A stretch of 64,000 nt of DNA from NCBI GenBank assembly GCA_035550315.1, contig DASZPL010000094.1:37151-101150 (forward strand), given 5' to 3'. The notes below the pieces were generated by a model. That model saw only the letters and a program-made list of their open reading frames with translations, had not been told where the DNA came from and did no database searches. Shown in pieces: positions 52,387 through 60,828 of the stretch (its first letter is position 1; every line of letters begins with the position of its first letter). The stretch is from DASZPL01 sp035550315 (GTDB lineage: Bacteria > Actinomycetota > Actinomycetes > JAFAQI01). Position numbers and translations under genes: made by a program.

Positions 52387-52860
52387 ATGCACGCGAACGC
52401 TGAGCGGGTGCAGGCCGCGCTCGCCGATGCGGGCGGTGGCGGCACGGTGCGGGAGCTGGCCGAGTCGGCCGGCACCGCCGACGCCGCCGCCGAGGCCCTC
52501 GGGGTAGATGTCGGCGCGATCGTGAAGACGCTGGTGTTCGCTGCGGACGGCGAGCCGGTGGTCGTCCTCGTCAGCGGCGACCACCGGGTGGACGTCAAGG
52601 CGGTCGCTGCCGTCCTCGGCGCCAGCGCCGTGAACCGGGCGGATGTCGACCTGGTGCGCAGCGCGACCGGCTTTCCGATCGGCGGCGTCGCGCCGGTCGC
52701 ACATCCCCGCACGTTGCCGACCGTGATGGACCGGCAGCTCGCCCGGTTTCCGGTGATCTGGGCCGCGGCCGGCACGCCGCACGCCGTCTTTCCCACCACC
52801 TTTGACGAGCTGCTGCGGTTGACCGGCGGAACCGCCGCCGATGTGGCCGCGACGGCCTGA
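52387..52860 (+). CDS. YbaK/EbsC-type aminoacyl-tRNA deacylase
   Basis: 157 aa. The INS/YbaK core is present: IVKTLVFAADGEPVVVLVSGDHRVDVKAV with the conserved Lys, GFPIGGVAPVAHPR and the closing VWAAAGTPHAVFPTTFDELLRLT. Such proteins hydrolyse mischarged Cys- or Ala-tRNAPro. It is divergent from the HEPN-dinB operon, 81 bp between start codons, so the SOS-box region might also touch its promoter. Confidence 0.9.
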   Translation: MHANAERVQAALADAGGGGTVRELAESAGTADAAAEALGVDVGAIVKTLVFAADGEPVVVLVSGDHRVDVKAVAAVLGASAVNRADVDLVRSATGFPIGGVAPVAHPRTLPTVMDRQLARFPVIWAAAGTPHAVFPTTFDELLRLTGGTAADVAATA

Positions 52861-52900
52861 CCGTGCGCTCGGCCGGATCCCCGACCACCGTCGCACGTCG

Positions 52901-53440
52901 ATGACCGAGGTGACCCCGCTCAGCGCAGAGGAGTTCCAGCCGCTCATCACGCCGGCGGCGACGATCTACGGCTTGGCCATGGCGCGACCACCGGAGGTCG
53001 TGATCCAGCGGCGAGAACTCATCGCGGTACACCTCGACTACCCCGGCTTCGTCGCGGCCGGCGCATTCGACGGCACCGGCACGCGCGACCCGGCCAGGCT
53101 GCTGGGTTTCTGCTACGGCTACCGCGGCGCGCCCGGGCAGTGGTGGCACGACGTGGTCAGCGGCGCGATCGGTCGCGCCGAGACTCGCCGCTGGCTGCAC
53201 GACAGCTTCGAGATCGCCGAGCTGCATGTCGACCCGGCGCACCACGGCCGCGGTATCGGCGGGGCACTGCTGGCCGACGTGCTGAGCCGTTGTGGCGCAA
53301 AGCACGCGGTGCTCTCCACTCCCGACACCGAGTCGCCGGCGCGACAGCTGTACCGATCGCGCGGATTCGTCGACTTGTTGGTGGGCTTCGAGTTCCCGGG
53401 CAGTCGCGAGATCTATGCCGTGATGGGTCTGGACCTGTGA
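52901..53440 (+). CDS. GNAT family N-acetyltransferase
   Basis: 179 aa. The acetyl-CoA site is IAELHVDPAHHGRGIGGALLADVL (GRGIGG P-loop); the C-terminal PARQLYRSRGFVDL is typical of the fold. Acceptor unknown. A related GNAT gene stands at this place in Mycobacterium (near DUF3040 and metF). ATG 52901 chosen; the upstream part of the frame overlaps the deacylase gene. Its stop overlaps the next start as GTGA. Confidence 0.88.
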   Translation: MTEVTPLSAEEFQPLITPAATIYGLAMARPPEVVIQRRELIAVHLDYPGFVAAGAFDGTGTRDPARLLGFCYGYRGAPGQWWHDVVSGAIGRAETRRWLHDSFEIAELHVDPAHHGRGIGGALLADVLSRCGAKHAVLSTPDTESPARQLYRSRGFVDLLVGFEFPGSREIYAVMGLDL

Positions 53441-54981
53441 CGACCCGCCGGCGCGACGTGGTCGTCGTCGGCGCCGGGCACAACGGGCTGATCGCCGCCT
53501 GTTACCTGGCAGGAGCGGGGCTCGACGTCGAAGTGCTGGAGCGCGACCGCGTCGCGGGCGGCGCCGTCTCGACGGTCGAGCGCTGGCCCGGCGTGCGCGT
53601 CGACCGGGGCTCCAGCATCCACGTGATGATTCGCCAGACCGACATCGTCGACGAGTTGCGGCTGGCGGAGGTGGGACTCCAGTACGACGACGTCGAGCCG
53701 TGGGCAACGCTCCCCCATGCCGAGACGCCGCTGCGGTTCGCCGCCAGCCTCGACGAGACCTGCGAGTCGATCGCAGCGGCGTGCGGGCCGGCCGACGCCG
53801 ATGCCTACTACCGCTTCGTCTCCGAATGGCGACCGAAAGTGCGCGCCTTCCTGGCGCTGGGCGAAGGGCCGCCGACCGCCGCCCGGCTCGGCCGCGCGTT
53901 GTGGCGGATTGGCCGGCGGCCGGCGGGCGGGCGGGGTGAGCTGATCCGGGCGTCGATGCAGCCGGCGCAACAGCTGCTCGAGCAACAGTTCCGCGACCCG
54001 CACCTACGCGCAGCGCTCGGTTGGTGGGCAGCGCAGGCGGGACCGCCGCCGCACGCCCTCGGCACGGCACCGACGGCCGGCACGCTCGCGATGTTCCACC
54101 TTCGGCCGGCGGGGCGGCCCCGGGGAGGCAGCGGCCGGTTGTCCGAGGCACTCGTCGAGCGGTTGACCCGAAGCGGCGGCAGGTTGCGCACGGACTGTGC
54201 CGTCACCGCGATCCGGCCGATGAACGACGGCGCCGAAGTCGTGACATCTGCCGGCGAGCCGATCGCTGCCCGGGCGGTGGTCGCGGCCTGTCACGCGGTC
54301 GAGACCGCGCGGCTGCTCGGCGACGACGCCGCGGCCGGCCGGATCCGGGTGGGACACGGCTTGGGCATGGTGGTCCGGCTGCTGACCGATGCGCTCCCGA
54401 CGTACCGGCCGGACACCGCCGGCGTTCACACCTCGATGCAGCTCCTGGTGGACTCCACCGACCAGTTGCGAGCGGCGTACGGCGACTTCCTGCGCCGCGA
54501 GCCGCCCACCGACCCGCCGCTCGTCGTGATGACCCCATCTGCGACCGACGACTCGCTGGCACCGCCCGGTCGCCACGTCGTCACCGCATGGGCACAGTGG
54601 CACCCGGTCACCCTGGCCACTGGGTCGTGGGACCAGCGCCGCGACGAGGCGGCCGATGCGATCGTCGCGACCATCGAACGGTGGGCGCCGGGCTTCTCCG
54701 GCCATGTGCTCGATCGCGTGGTGCAGGCACCGCCGGACCTGGAACGCGAGCTCGGCCTGGTCGCGGCGAACGTGATGCACGTCGAGACCGAGCTGGACGC
54801 GATGTTCGGGCTGCGACCGCTACCGGGCTGGTCGGCTTATCGGACGCCGGCCGAGCACGTCTACCTGTGCGGCGCATCGACTCACCCCGGCGGCGGCGTG
54901 TGGGGGGTCAGCGGTCGATCGGTCGCGAGGATCGTGCACCGAGACCTCGGCCGGCGGCGCCGGTTTCACAACACCCGGTAG
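53437..54981 (+). CDS. CrtI/PYROXD2-like FAD-dependent oxidoreductase
   Basis: 514 aa. The FAD-binding head is DVVVVGAGHNGLIAACYLAGAGL, with VLERDRVAGGAVSTVERWPG next, and the C-terminal FAD motif region is LCGASTHPGGGVWGVSG. This is the broad phytoene-desaturase-like (PYROXD2) group and is distinct from the true crtI at 59.4 kb. Its substrate is not evident, and a carotenoid role is only suggested by the nearby crt genes. Start coupled to the GNAT gene; its 3' end overlaps the convergent RES toxin gene by 16 bp. Confidence 0.87.
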   Translation: MTTRRRDVVVVGAGHNGLIAACYLAGAGLDVEVLERDRVAGGAVSTVERWPGVRVDRGSSIHVMIRQTDIVDELRLAEVGLQYDDVEPWATLPHAETPLRFAASLDETCESIAAACGPADADAYYRFVSEWRPKVRAFLALGEGPPTAARLGRALWRIGRRPAGGRGELIRASMQPAQQLLEQQFRDPHLRAALGWWAAQAGPPPHALGTAPTAGTLAMFHLRPAGRPRGGSGRLSEALVERLTRSGGRLRTDCAVTAIRPMNDGAEVVTSAGEPIAARAVVAACHAVETARLLGDDAAAGRIRVGHGLGMVVRLLTDALPTYRPDTAGVHTSMQLLVDSTDQLRAAYGDFLRREPPTDPPLVVMTPSATDDSLAPPGRHVVTAWAQWHPVTLATGSWDQRRDEAADAIVATIERWAPGFSGHVLDRVVQAPPDLERELGLVAANVMHVETELDAMFGLRPLPGWSAYRTPAEHVYLCGASTHPGGGVWGVSGRSVARIVHRDLGRRRRFHNTR

Positions 54982-55613
54982 CCGAGCGCGCGAGCCGCGC
55001 GACCCAACGGCAACTGCAAGCCGGGCGCGTCCAATGGCAGGTTCGCCCACGGCCGGTCGGGGATGGCGTCGGTCGCCGGCTCCCACAGGCACACCGCCGG
55101 GTTGCCGGCGTCCATCGAGGAGCGGTACCAAACCCCGTCGATGTCGTCGTACGCCGCCCGGATCTCCCGCGCCCACGCCTGCGCGCGGTCGCGGGGCCCG
55201 CTCGCGATCGCCTGCGAGGCGCCGGCGCGGGTCGGCCAGGTGCCGGCGAGGTCGAGCAGCCGCAGCACCCGGCGCGGTCGGAACACGACCAGCCATGGCC
55301 GGTCGACGCGCCGGTCGACGACGCGCGCCAGCTGAAAGCTCTCGGCCACGCAGGTGCGCAACGACAACCCGGCGTAAAGCACGCCGCAGCCGCGCGCCAC
55401 TGCCGGTTCGCTGTCGGCCGTCAACGGATGCGGGTCGAAGCGACCGGTCGCGACCGGGCCGACCGCGCGAAACTCGTTCCAGCGCTGCGGATGCCGGCCG
55501 CCGGTGCGGTAGATCCGCGCCAACCCGGTCGCCGTCGTGACCGCAACGATGTCGCCGCGCCGGCGCACCTCGCGCAGCCGGTCCGCGCTCGGCGGCCACG
55601 GGAACTTGGCCAC
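54966..55613 (-). CDS. RES-domain toxin (NAD+-degrading type)
   Basis: 215 aa. RES landmarks: Arg36 in LARIYRTGGRHP, GRFDPHP, Tyr80 in GVLYAGLSLRTC and Glu91-Ser92 in CVAESFQLARVV; WLVVFRPRRVLRLLDL and AQAWAREI follow. RES toxins (MbcT, ParT, PP2434 types) deplete NAD+ or ADP-ribosylate targets (family knowledge). It begins 9 bp after the antitoxin stop, the normal antitoxin-first order. Confidence 0.87.
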   Translation of the reverse strand: MAKFPWPPSADRLREVRRRGDIVAVTTATGLARIYRTGGRHPQRWNEFRAVGPVATGRFDPHPLTADSEPAVARGCGVLYAGLSLRTCVAESFQLARVVDRRVDRPWLVVFRPRRVLRLLDLAGTWPTRAGASQAIASGPRDRAQAWAREIRAAYDDIDGVWYRSSMDAGNPAVCLWEPATDAIPDRPWANLPLDAPGLQLPLGRAARALGYRVL

Positions 55614-55622
55614 GGCCGAGGC

Positions 55623-56210
55623 TCAGGCGAGGGCGTCGAGCGTGCGCACCAGCCGGAGGACCCGGTCGGGGTCGCCGCCGCTCTGCAACCACTGGCGGGG
55701 CGACACCGGACGGCGGGCCACGACCAGCTCGGGTTGCGGCGTGGCGAAGAAGCGCGCCAGCACCACCGGATGGATGCCCTCCGGCACGCCCGCGGCCACT
55801 CGGTCCAAACCGGGCAGCAGGCCGCCGATCGCATCGAACTGGTACGCCGGGAGCAGCCAGCCACGGGACTGCCGGATGCCGAGCAGCCGGCGCTGAGCGA
55901 GTCGATGGCGGACCCGCGAGCCATCGATGCCGAGTCGCGCCGCCGCCTCGGTGACCGACAGCGCATCGGCCAGCAGGGCGGCGTAGTCGGCCGCAGTGGC
56001 AGCCCGCGGGTCGACCTCCCGCCGGCGTCGAGGAGTCAGGTCAGCGCCCACCGCCGTGAGGGCGGCGGCCTCATCGTGCGTCAGCGAGGCGGCCGGGTCG
56101 GCGTCGGCAGGCCCGCCCAGCTCGGCGAGCGCCTGCTCGACGAGCGCCGCGAAGCGGTCTTCACTGACACCGACTCGATGTCGGCTCAACACGTCGCCCA
56201 CCGTCGCCAT
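55623..56210 (-). CDS. Cognate antitoxin with HTH (Xre/MbcA-like)
   Basis: About 195 aa. A central helix-turn-helix is visible in SVTEAAARLGIDGSRVRHRLAQRRLLG, followed by the RES-antitoxin C-terminal part ending RRPVSPRQWLQSGGDPDRVLRLVRTLDALA, which probably caps the toxin active site. The N-terminal ~90 residues are an extra helical segment. The start is ATG 56210 (a GTG two codons upstream at 56216 is the alternative). TAGCCT 6 nt upstream would make a leaderless mRNA. It should repress its own promoter through the TGCGCA repeats. Confidence 0.8.
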   Translation of the reverse strand: MATVGDVLSRHRVGVSEDRFAALVEQALAELGGPADADPAASLTHDEAAALTAVGADLTPRRRREVDPRAATAADYAALLADALSVTEAAARLGIDGSRVRHRLAQRRLLGIRQSRGWLLPAYQFDAIGGLLPGLDRVAAGVPEGIHPVVLARFFATPQPELVVARRPVSPRQWLQSGGDPDRVLRLVRTLDALA

Positions 56211-56246
56211 GCGCACAGGCTAGCACATCGTGCGCATTCGTGCGCA
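56210..56246. promoter_or_regulatory. Toxin-antitoxin operator-promoter with three TGCGCA palindromes
   Basis: TGCGCA occurs at 56210-56215, 56231-56236 and 56241-56246, i.e. spaced 21 and 10 bp, near whole helical turns. TAGCCT (minus strand, 56217-56222) lies between the first two and is a plausible -10. The arrangement suits cooperative binding of the HTH antitoxin. Confidence 0.6.
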
Positions 56247-57278
56247 TCAGAGGTAGCGGCGCGCGCCCCAATAGTCGGCGGTCAGGCCGAAGTGCCAGAG
56301 CGGCTCCGTGCCGACGGCGGCCCCGCTGTGCGGCGCGGCCAGCATCTTGCCGTGCCCGACGTACATCCCGACGTGGAAGATGCTGCTCCACTGCGGGCCG
56401 GTCGAGAAGAACACCAGATCGCCGGGCCGTAGGTGATGGCGGCCGACGGGTGTGCCCTGCCGCGCCTGGTCGGCGGCATCGCGCATCAATGTGATTCCGA
56501 GCTGCCGGTAGATCGTGGTGGTGAACCCGGAGCAGTCGAAGCCATAGGCGGACATGCCGGCCCACAGGTACGGCAGGCCGAGGAACAGCCTCGCCTGCGC
56601 CACCGCCGCCTGCCGGCTCGGGGCCACCGCGGGCGTGCCCGGCGCGTGCACGACGACGTCGCTGCTCGGGAGCCGGCCGCGGCCACCACCCGGCGTTGCG
56701 ACCACTGCCCAGTGACCGGCGGTGGTGGCGCGCAAGTAAGGCAGCGTGGTGGCGTAGCTGAGCCGCGGACCGGTCCGCCAGCCGCTCGCGCCGGGCAGCT
56801 TGATCGTGCCGCGCGGCACCGTGATCGTCGCGACCTGTGCGGTGCCCGGCAGCGGCGTCGTCGACAGCTGCCGGCGCGGGACCCAGCCGATGATCCCGGT
56901 CGGGAAGCCGCTCCCGGTCTGGTCCGGGATCCGCACCCGGCTCCAGAGCCCGTCGACGGTCTTGCGGACGATGACCGGCTCGCCGTACAGCAGCTGCGTG
57001 GCGACCCGGGAGGTCAACGCGCGACGCAACGTCGCGGTGTCGAGGTTGCCGAGCCAGGTATGTAACTGCACCGGGTCCTGCAACGCGGGCAGGTCGATGT
57101 CGCGCGGTGAGCCGCGGTGGATCCACACGGTGGCGACCGCCACGTCGACCCAGGCGGTCCGATGAGTGGATGCGGTCGTGGCGCTGGCTGTGCGGTTGCC
57201 GGCGGCAGCCGCGACGCCGCCGAGCGCCGCGACGAGCGAAGCACCCGCAACCAGCCGGACGGCAAACGGGCGGACCAA
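56247..57278 (-). CDS. Secreted NlpC/P60 endopeptidase with SH3-like domains
   Basis: About 343 aa. A signal peptide or anchor (VRLVAGASLVAALGGVAAAA) is followed by two SH3-like stretches (around residues 80-215). The NlpC/P60 domain has Cys in YGFDCSGFTTTIYRQLG, His in IFHVGMYVGHGKMLAAPHSG, and RPGDLVFFSTGPQ. It likely cleaves peptidoglycan stem peptides. No ATG or GTG precedes the signal peptide closely; the TTG at 57278, six bp after the metF stop, is the best start, and a longer frame up to 57395 overlaps metF. Start therefore uncertain. Confidence 0.85.
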   Translation of the reverse strand: MVRPFAVRLVAGASLVAALGGVAAAAGNRTASATTASTHRTAWVDVAVATVWIHRGSPRDIDLPALQDPVQLHTWLGNLDTATLRRALTSRVATQLLYGEPVIVRKTVDGLWSRVRIPDQTGSGFPTGIIGWVPRRQLSTTPLPGTAQVATITVPRGTIKLPGASGWRTGPRLSYATTLPYLRATTAGHWAVVATPGGGRGRLPSSDVVVHAPGTPAVAPSRQAAVAQARLFLGLPYLWAGMSAYGFDCSGFTTTIYRQLGITLMRDAADQARQGTPVGRHHLRPGDLVFFSTGPQWSSIFHVGMYVGHGKMLAAPHSGAAVGTEPLWHFGLTADYWGARRYL

Positions 57279-57283
57279 GTGAC

Positions 57284-58213
57284 TCAGCCGCGGGCCGCGA
57301 GGTCGAGCCGCTGATAGATCTCCCGCGACGAGGTCGACCGGTTCAGCGTGATGAAGTGCAGACCCGGCACGCCCTCTGCTAGCAACGTCTCGCAAAGCTC
57401 GGTCGCGACTTCGACGCCGATCGCCCGAACCGCGTCTTCGTCATCCTCGACGGCGTGCAGTCGCTCGGCGAGCGGCTCGGGGAACACCGCGTTGGACAAG
57501 ATGGCGAACTTCTCGATCTGGGCAACGTTCGTGACCGGCATGATCCCCGGAATGATCGGTACGTCGCAGCCGGTCGCGGCGACCCGGTCGCGCAGCCGCA
57601 GGTAGTCCTCCGCGCGGAAGAACATCTGGGTGATCGCATACTCCGCACCGGCGCGGCACTTGTCGACGAAGAACCGGATGTCGGTCTCGAGATCGGGCGA
57701 GCGCGGATGCTTCTCGGGGAACGCCGCGACGCCGACGCAGAAGTCGCCCGACTCGCGGATCAGCCGGACCAGCTCGGCGGCGTACTCCACGCCTTCGGGA
57801 TGTGCCGTCCACTCGCCCTGCGGGTTGCCGGGCGGGTCACCGCGCAATGCCAGCAGGTTGCGAATGCCGGCATCGGCGTACTGACCGATCAGCTGCCGCA
57901 GTTCGGCGATCGAGTGGTTCACCGCCGTAAGGTGCGCGACCGGCGTCAGCGTGGTCTCGGCCGCAATCCGCTCGGTGATCGCCACCGTCAGGCCGCGGGT
58001 GGTCCCGCCGGCGCCGTAGGTCACCGACACGAACGTCGGATGCAACGGTTCCAGGTCGCGCAATGCCTGCCAGAGATGCCGCTCGCCTTCCGGCGTCTTG
58101 GGCGGAAAGAACTCGAACGAGAACGAGCGCCGTCCGGTTGCGAGCAGGTCACGGATAGCCGCCGACTGGGTGCCGCGATTGCGACGGCGCTCGACCGCGG
58201 TCTGGGCAGGCAT
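57284..58213 (-). CDS. metF: 5,10-Methylenetetrahydrofolate reductase
   Basis: 309 aa. SFSFEFFPPKTPEGE (catalytic Glu), FVSVTYGAGGTTRGLT, LLALRGDPPGNP, AAFPEKHPRSPD, ITQMFFRAEDYLRL and IIPGIMPVTNVAQIEKFA are standard MetF blocks. It makes 5-methyl-THF for methionine synthesis. It is divergent from the prenyl synthase gene with 48 bp between them, the same divergent pairing known in Mycobacterium. Confidence 0.97.
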   Translation of the reverse strand: MPAQTAVERRRNRGTQSAAIRDLLATGRRSFSFEFFPPKTPEGERHLWQALRDLEPLHPTFVSVTYGAGGTTRGLTVAITERIAAETTLTPVAHLTAVNHSIAELRQLIGQYADAGIRNLLALRGDPPGNPQGEWTAHPEGVEYAAELVRLIRESGDFCVGVAAFPEKHPRSPDLETDIRFFVDKCRAGAEYAITQMFFRAEDYLRLRDRVAATGCDVPIIPGIMPVTNVAQIEKFAILSNAVFPEPLAERLHAVEDDEDAVRAIGVEVATELCETLLAEGVPGLHFITLNRSTSSREIYQRLDLAARG

Positions 58214-58261
58214 TAGCCCAGTATCGACGATCGGGCTACCGCCCGCTGCTAGACGACGCAG

Positions 58262-59356
58262 ATGGGAGATGCTCGACCGGTGAGTACGGCGGAGCCGCTC
58301 GACACCGCGCCGAGCCTCAACGACCGGGTCGAGCAGGCGCTCCGCGACTTCGTCGGTACGGCGTCGAAGCAGATCGCGGCCGTCGACGACGAGCTCGTGC
58401 TACTGCTCGACGCCGCCAGCGACTTCGTGCTGGCCGGCGGCAAACGGCTCCGGCCGGCGTTTTGCTACTGGGGCTACCGCGCCGTCGGCGGTGCCGACAG
58501 CGACGCCGTCGTGCGCGCGGCCGCCAGCCTCGAGTTGCTGCACGCCTGCGCATTGGTGCACGACGACGTCATCGATGGCAGCGACACTCGGCGCGGCGCG
58601 CCGTCGGCGCACCGCCGGTTCGCCGCTGCCCACCGGGAGCGCGGCTGGGCGCGCGACGCCGATCGGTTCGGCGGCGCCGCCGCGATCCTGCTCGGCGACC
58701 TGTTCCTGGTCTGGGCGGACACGATGATCGCGACCAGCGGCATCTCCGAACGCGCCTGGCGCAGCGCCCGCGAGGTCTACGACACGATGCGGGTCGAGCT
58801 GATGGCCGGGCAGTACCTCGACGTCGTCGAGCAGGTCCGCGGCGTCGGCTCGGTCGCCGGCTCGCTTCGGGTGGCCCGCTACAAGACGGCGACGTACACC
58901 GTCGAGCGGCCGCTGCACCTCGGCGCCGCGATCGGCGACGCCACACCCGAGCAGACGGCCGGGTTCAGCGGGTTCGGGCTGCCGCTCGGCGAGGCCTTCC
59001 AGCTGCGCGACGACATGCTCGGCGTGTTCGGCGACCCGGCGGTGACCGGCAAGCCGGCGGGGGACGACCTGCGCGAAGGCAAGCGCACCGTGCTCGTCGC
59101 CCTCGCCGAGGAGGCGGCGACGCCGGCGCAACGGGCCGTCCTCGAGCACGGGCTGGGCAACCCGTCGCTGACTGACGTCGATGTCGCGGAGCTGCGCGGA
59201 CTGATCACCGACACCGGCGCCGCCGACCACGTCGAGCTGATGATCCGCTCCCGGCTCGCCGACGCGTTCGCGGTGCTCGACGGGCTGGACCTCGCGCCCG
59301 AGGGCCGCGCGGCCCTGGTCGACCTGGCCAGCGCCGCGACCGACCGCAGCAGCTGA
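58262..59356 (+). CDS. crtE: Geranylgeranyl diphosphate synthase (polyprenyl synthetase)
   Basis: 364 aa. GGKRLRPAFCYWGYRAVGG, the first Asp-rich motif ALVHDDVIDGSDTRRG, GQYLDVVEQ, and the second, FQLRDDMLGVFGD (DDxxG form), identify a short-chain trans-prenyl synthase. Product length (C15/C20) is inferred as C20 because it heads crtI-crtB. The start is ATG 58262 or GTG 58280; GGGAG at 58264-58268 would serve the GTG but with long spacing, so the choice is open. Confidence 0.92.
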   Translation: MGDARPVSTAEPLDTAPSLNDRVEQALRDFVGTASKQIAAVDDELVLLLDAASDFVLAGGKRLRPAFCYWGYRAVGGADSDAVVRAAASLELLHACALVHDDVIDGSDTRRGAPSAHRRFAAAHRERGWARDADRFGGAAAILLGDLFLVWADTMIATSGISERAWRSAREVYDTMRVELMAGQYLDVVEQVRGVGSVAGSLRVARYKTATYTVERPLHLGAAIGDATPEQTAGFSGFGLPLGEAFQLRDDMLGVFGDPAVTGKPAGDDLREGKRTVLVALAEEAATPAQRAVLEHGLGNPSLTDVDVAELRGLITDTGAADHVELMIRSRLADAFAVLDGLDLAPEGRAALVDLASAATDRSS

Positions 59357-60828
59357 TGCGAACCGTTTCCGGGCCCACGGACCGAGTCGTGATCGTCGGC
59401 GCCGGCCTGGCCGGACTGTCGGCGGCACTGCGGCTGGCCGCAGCCGGCCGGCAGGTCACCGTGATCGAACGCGAGTCGCAACCAGGAGGACGCGCGGGGT
59501 TCCTGGAACTCGGTGGCTATCGCTTCGACACCGGCCCGACCGTGCTGACGATGCCGGACCTGATCGCCGACCTGCTGGGCTGTGTCGACGAGCGGGTCGA
59601 CGACTGGCTGGAGCTGCGGCGGGTCGAACCCGCGTATCGCGCGCAGTTCGCCGACGGTTCGCGGCTCGACGTCATCGCCGACGTCGACGCCATGGCCGAG
59701 CAGATCGCGACGGTGTGCGGTGCGGCCGACGCTGCCGGCTATCGCCGCTTCGTCGACTTCGCCCAGCGGCTCTACCGGTTGGAGATGCGGCACTTCATCG
59801 ACCGCAACCTGGACTCCCCCCGCGACCTGGTGACTCCCGCGCTGGCACGCCTGGTGGCACTCGGTGGCTTCCGCCGGCTGGCGCCGAAGATCGCGTCGTA
59901 CTTCACCGACGACCGGTTGCGCCGGGTCTTCAGCTTCCAGGCGATGTACGCCGGGCTGTCGCCGTACGACGCGCTCGCGATCTACGCCGTCATCGCCTAC
60001 CTCGATGCCGTGGCGGGCGTGTGGTTCCCCGTCGGCGGGATGCACGCCGTGCCCGCCGCCCTGGCCGGCGCGGCGACGAAGCACGGCGTCAACTTCCGGC
60101 TCGGCACGACGGCCACCCGCGTCGAGCTCAACGGGGCGCGGGCGGTCGCGGTCCACACCGCCGACGGCGACCGGCTGCCGGCGGACGCGGTCGTGCTCAC
60201 GCCGGACCTGCCGATCGCGTGGCGTGACTTGTTGCCCTCGGACGGCAGGCCACGCCGGGTCGCGCGGCAGCGCTACTCGCCGTCGTGCTTCCTGCTGCTC
60301 GCCGGCACGTCGCTGCCGCTCGCGGGCCAGGCACACCACACGCTGCATTTCGGTGACGCCTGGCGCGAGACGTTTCGCGCGCTCATCGACGAACGTCGGC
60401 TGCCGCCGGACCCGTCCTTGCTGGTCAGTGTCCCCACGGTGACCGACCCGGCGCTCGCGCCGCCCGACCGCTCGATCCTGTCGGCGATCGTGCCCGTGCC
60501 CAACCTCGACGCCGACCTGGACTGGGAGCGGACCGGGCCGCGCTACCACGCCGAGGTCATCAGTTGTCTTGAGCGGTTGGGGTACGACGGACTCGATGCC
60601 AGCATCGAGGTGGAGGACGTGACCACCCCAATCGACTGGGCGCGCCGCGGCATGGAGCGCGGCACGCCGTTTGCCGCCGCCCACACGTTCCGGCAGACCG
60701 GGCCGTTCCGAGCGCCGAACCTCGCCTACGACAACGTGGTGTTCGCCGGGTCGGGCACCCAGCCCGGCGTCGGCATCCCGATGGTGTTGCTGTCCGGCCG
60801 GCTCGCTGCCGAACGGATCACGGGATGA
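59356..60828 (+). CDS. crtI: Phytoene desaturase
   Basis: 490 aa. FAD-binding head VVIVGAGLAGLSAALRLAAAG, ERESQPGGRAGFLELGGYRFDTGPTVLTMP, and the C-terminal NVVFAGSGTQPGVGIPMVLLSG bacterial carotenoid desaturase signature. It desaturates phytoene to lycopene. Its ATG overlaps the crtE stop (TGATG), so both are coupled. Confidence 0.95.
   Translation: MRTVSGPTDRVVIVGAGLAGLSAALRLAAAGRQVTVIERESQPGGRAGFLELGGYRFDTGPTVLTMPDLIADLLGCVDERVDDWLELRRVEPAYRAQFADGSRLDVIADVDAMAEQIATVCGAADAAGYRRFVDFAQRLYRLEMRHFIDRNLDSPRDLVTPALARLVALGGFRRLAPKIASYFTDDRLRRVFSFQAMYAGLSPYDALAIYAVIAYLDAVAGVWFPVGGMHAVPAALAGAATKHGVNFRLGTTATRVELNGARAVAVHTADGDRLPADAVVLTPDLPIAWRDLLPSDGRPRRVARQRYSPSCFLLLAGTSLPLAGQAHHTLHFGDAWRETFRALIDERRLPPDPSLLVSVPTVTDPALAPPDRSILSAIVPVPNLDADLDWERTGPRYHAEVISCLERLGYDGLDASIEVEDVTTPIDWARRGMERGTPFAAAHTFRQTGPFRAPNLAYDNVVFAGSGTQPGVGIPMVLLSGRLAAERITG

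Noticed and set aside
54021..56432. 803-residue plus-strand open frame
   Set aside because: Out-of-frame reading of the oxidoreductase, then antisense of the toxin-antitoxin genes; no motif.
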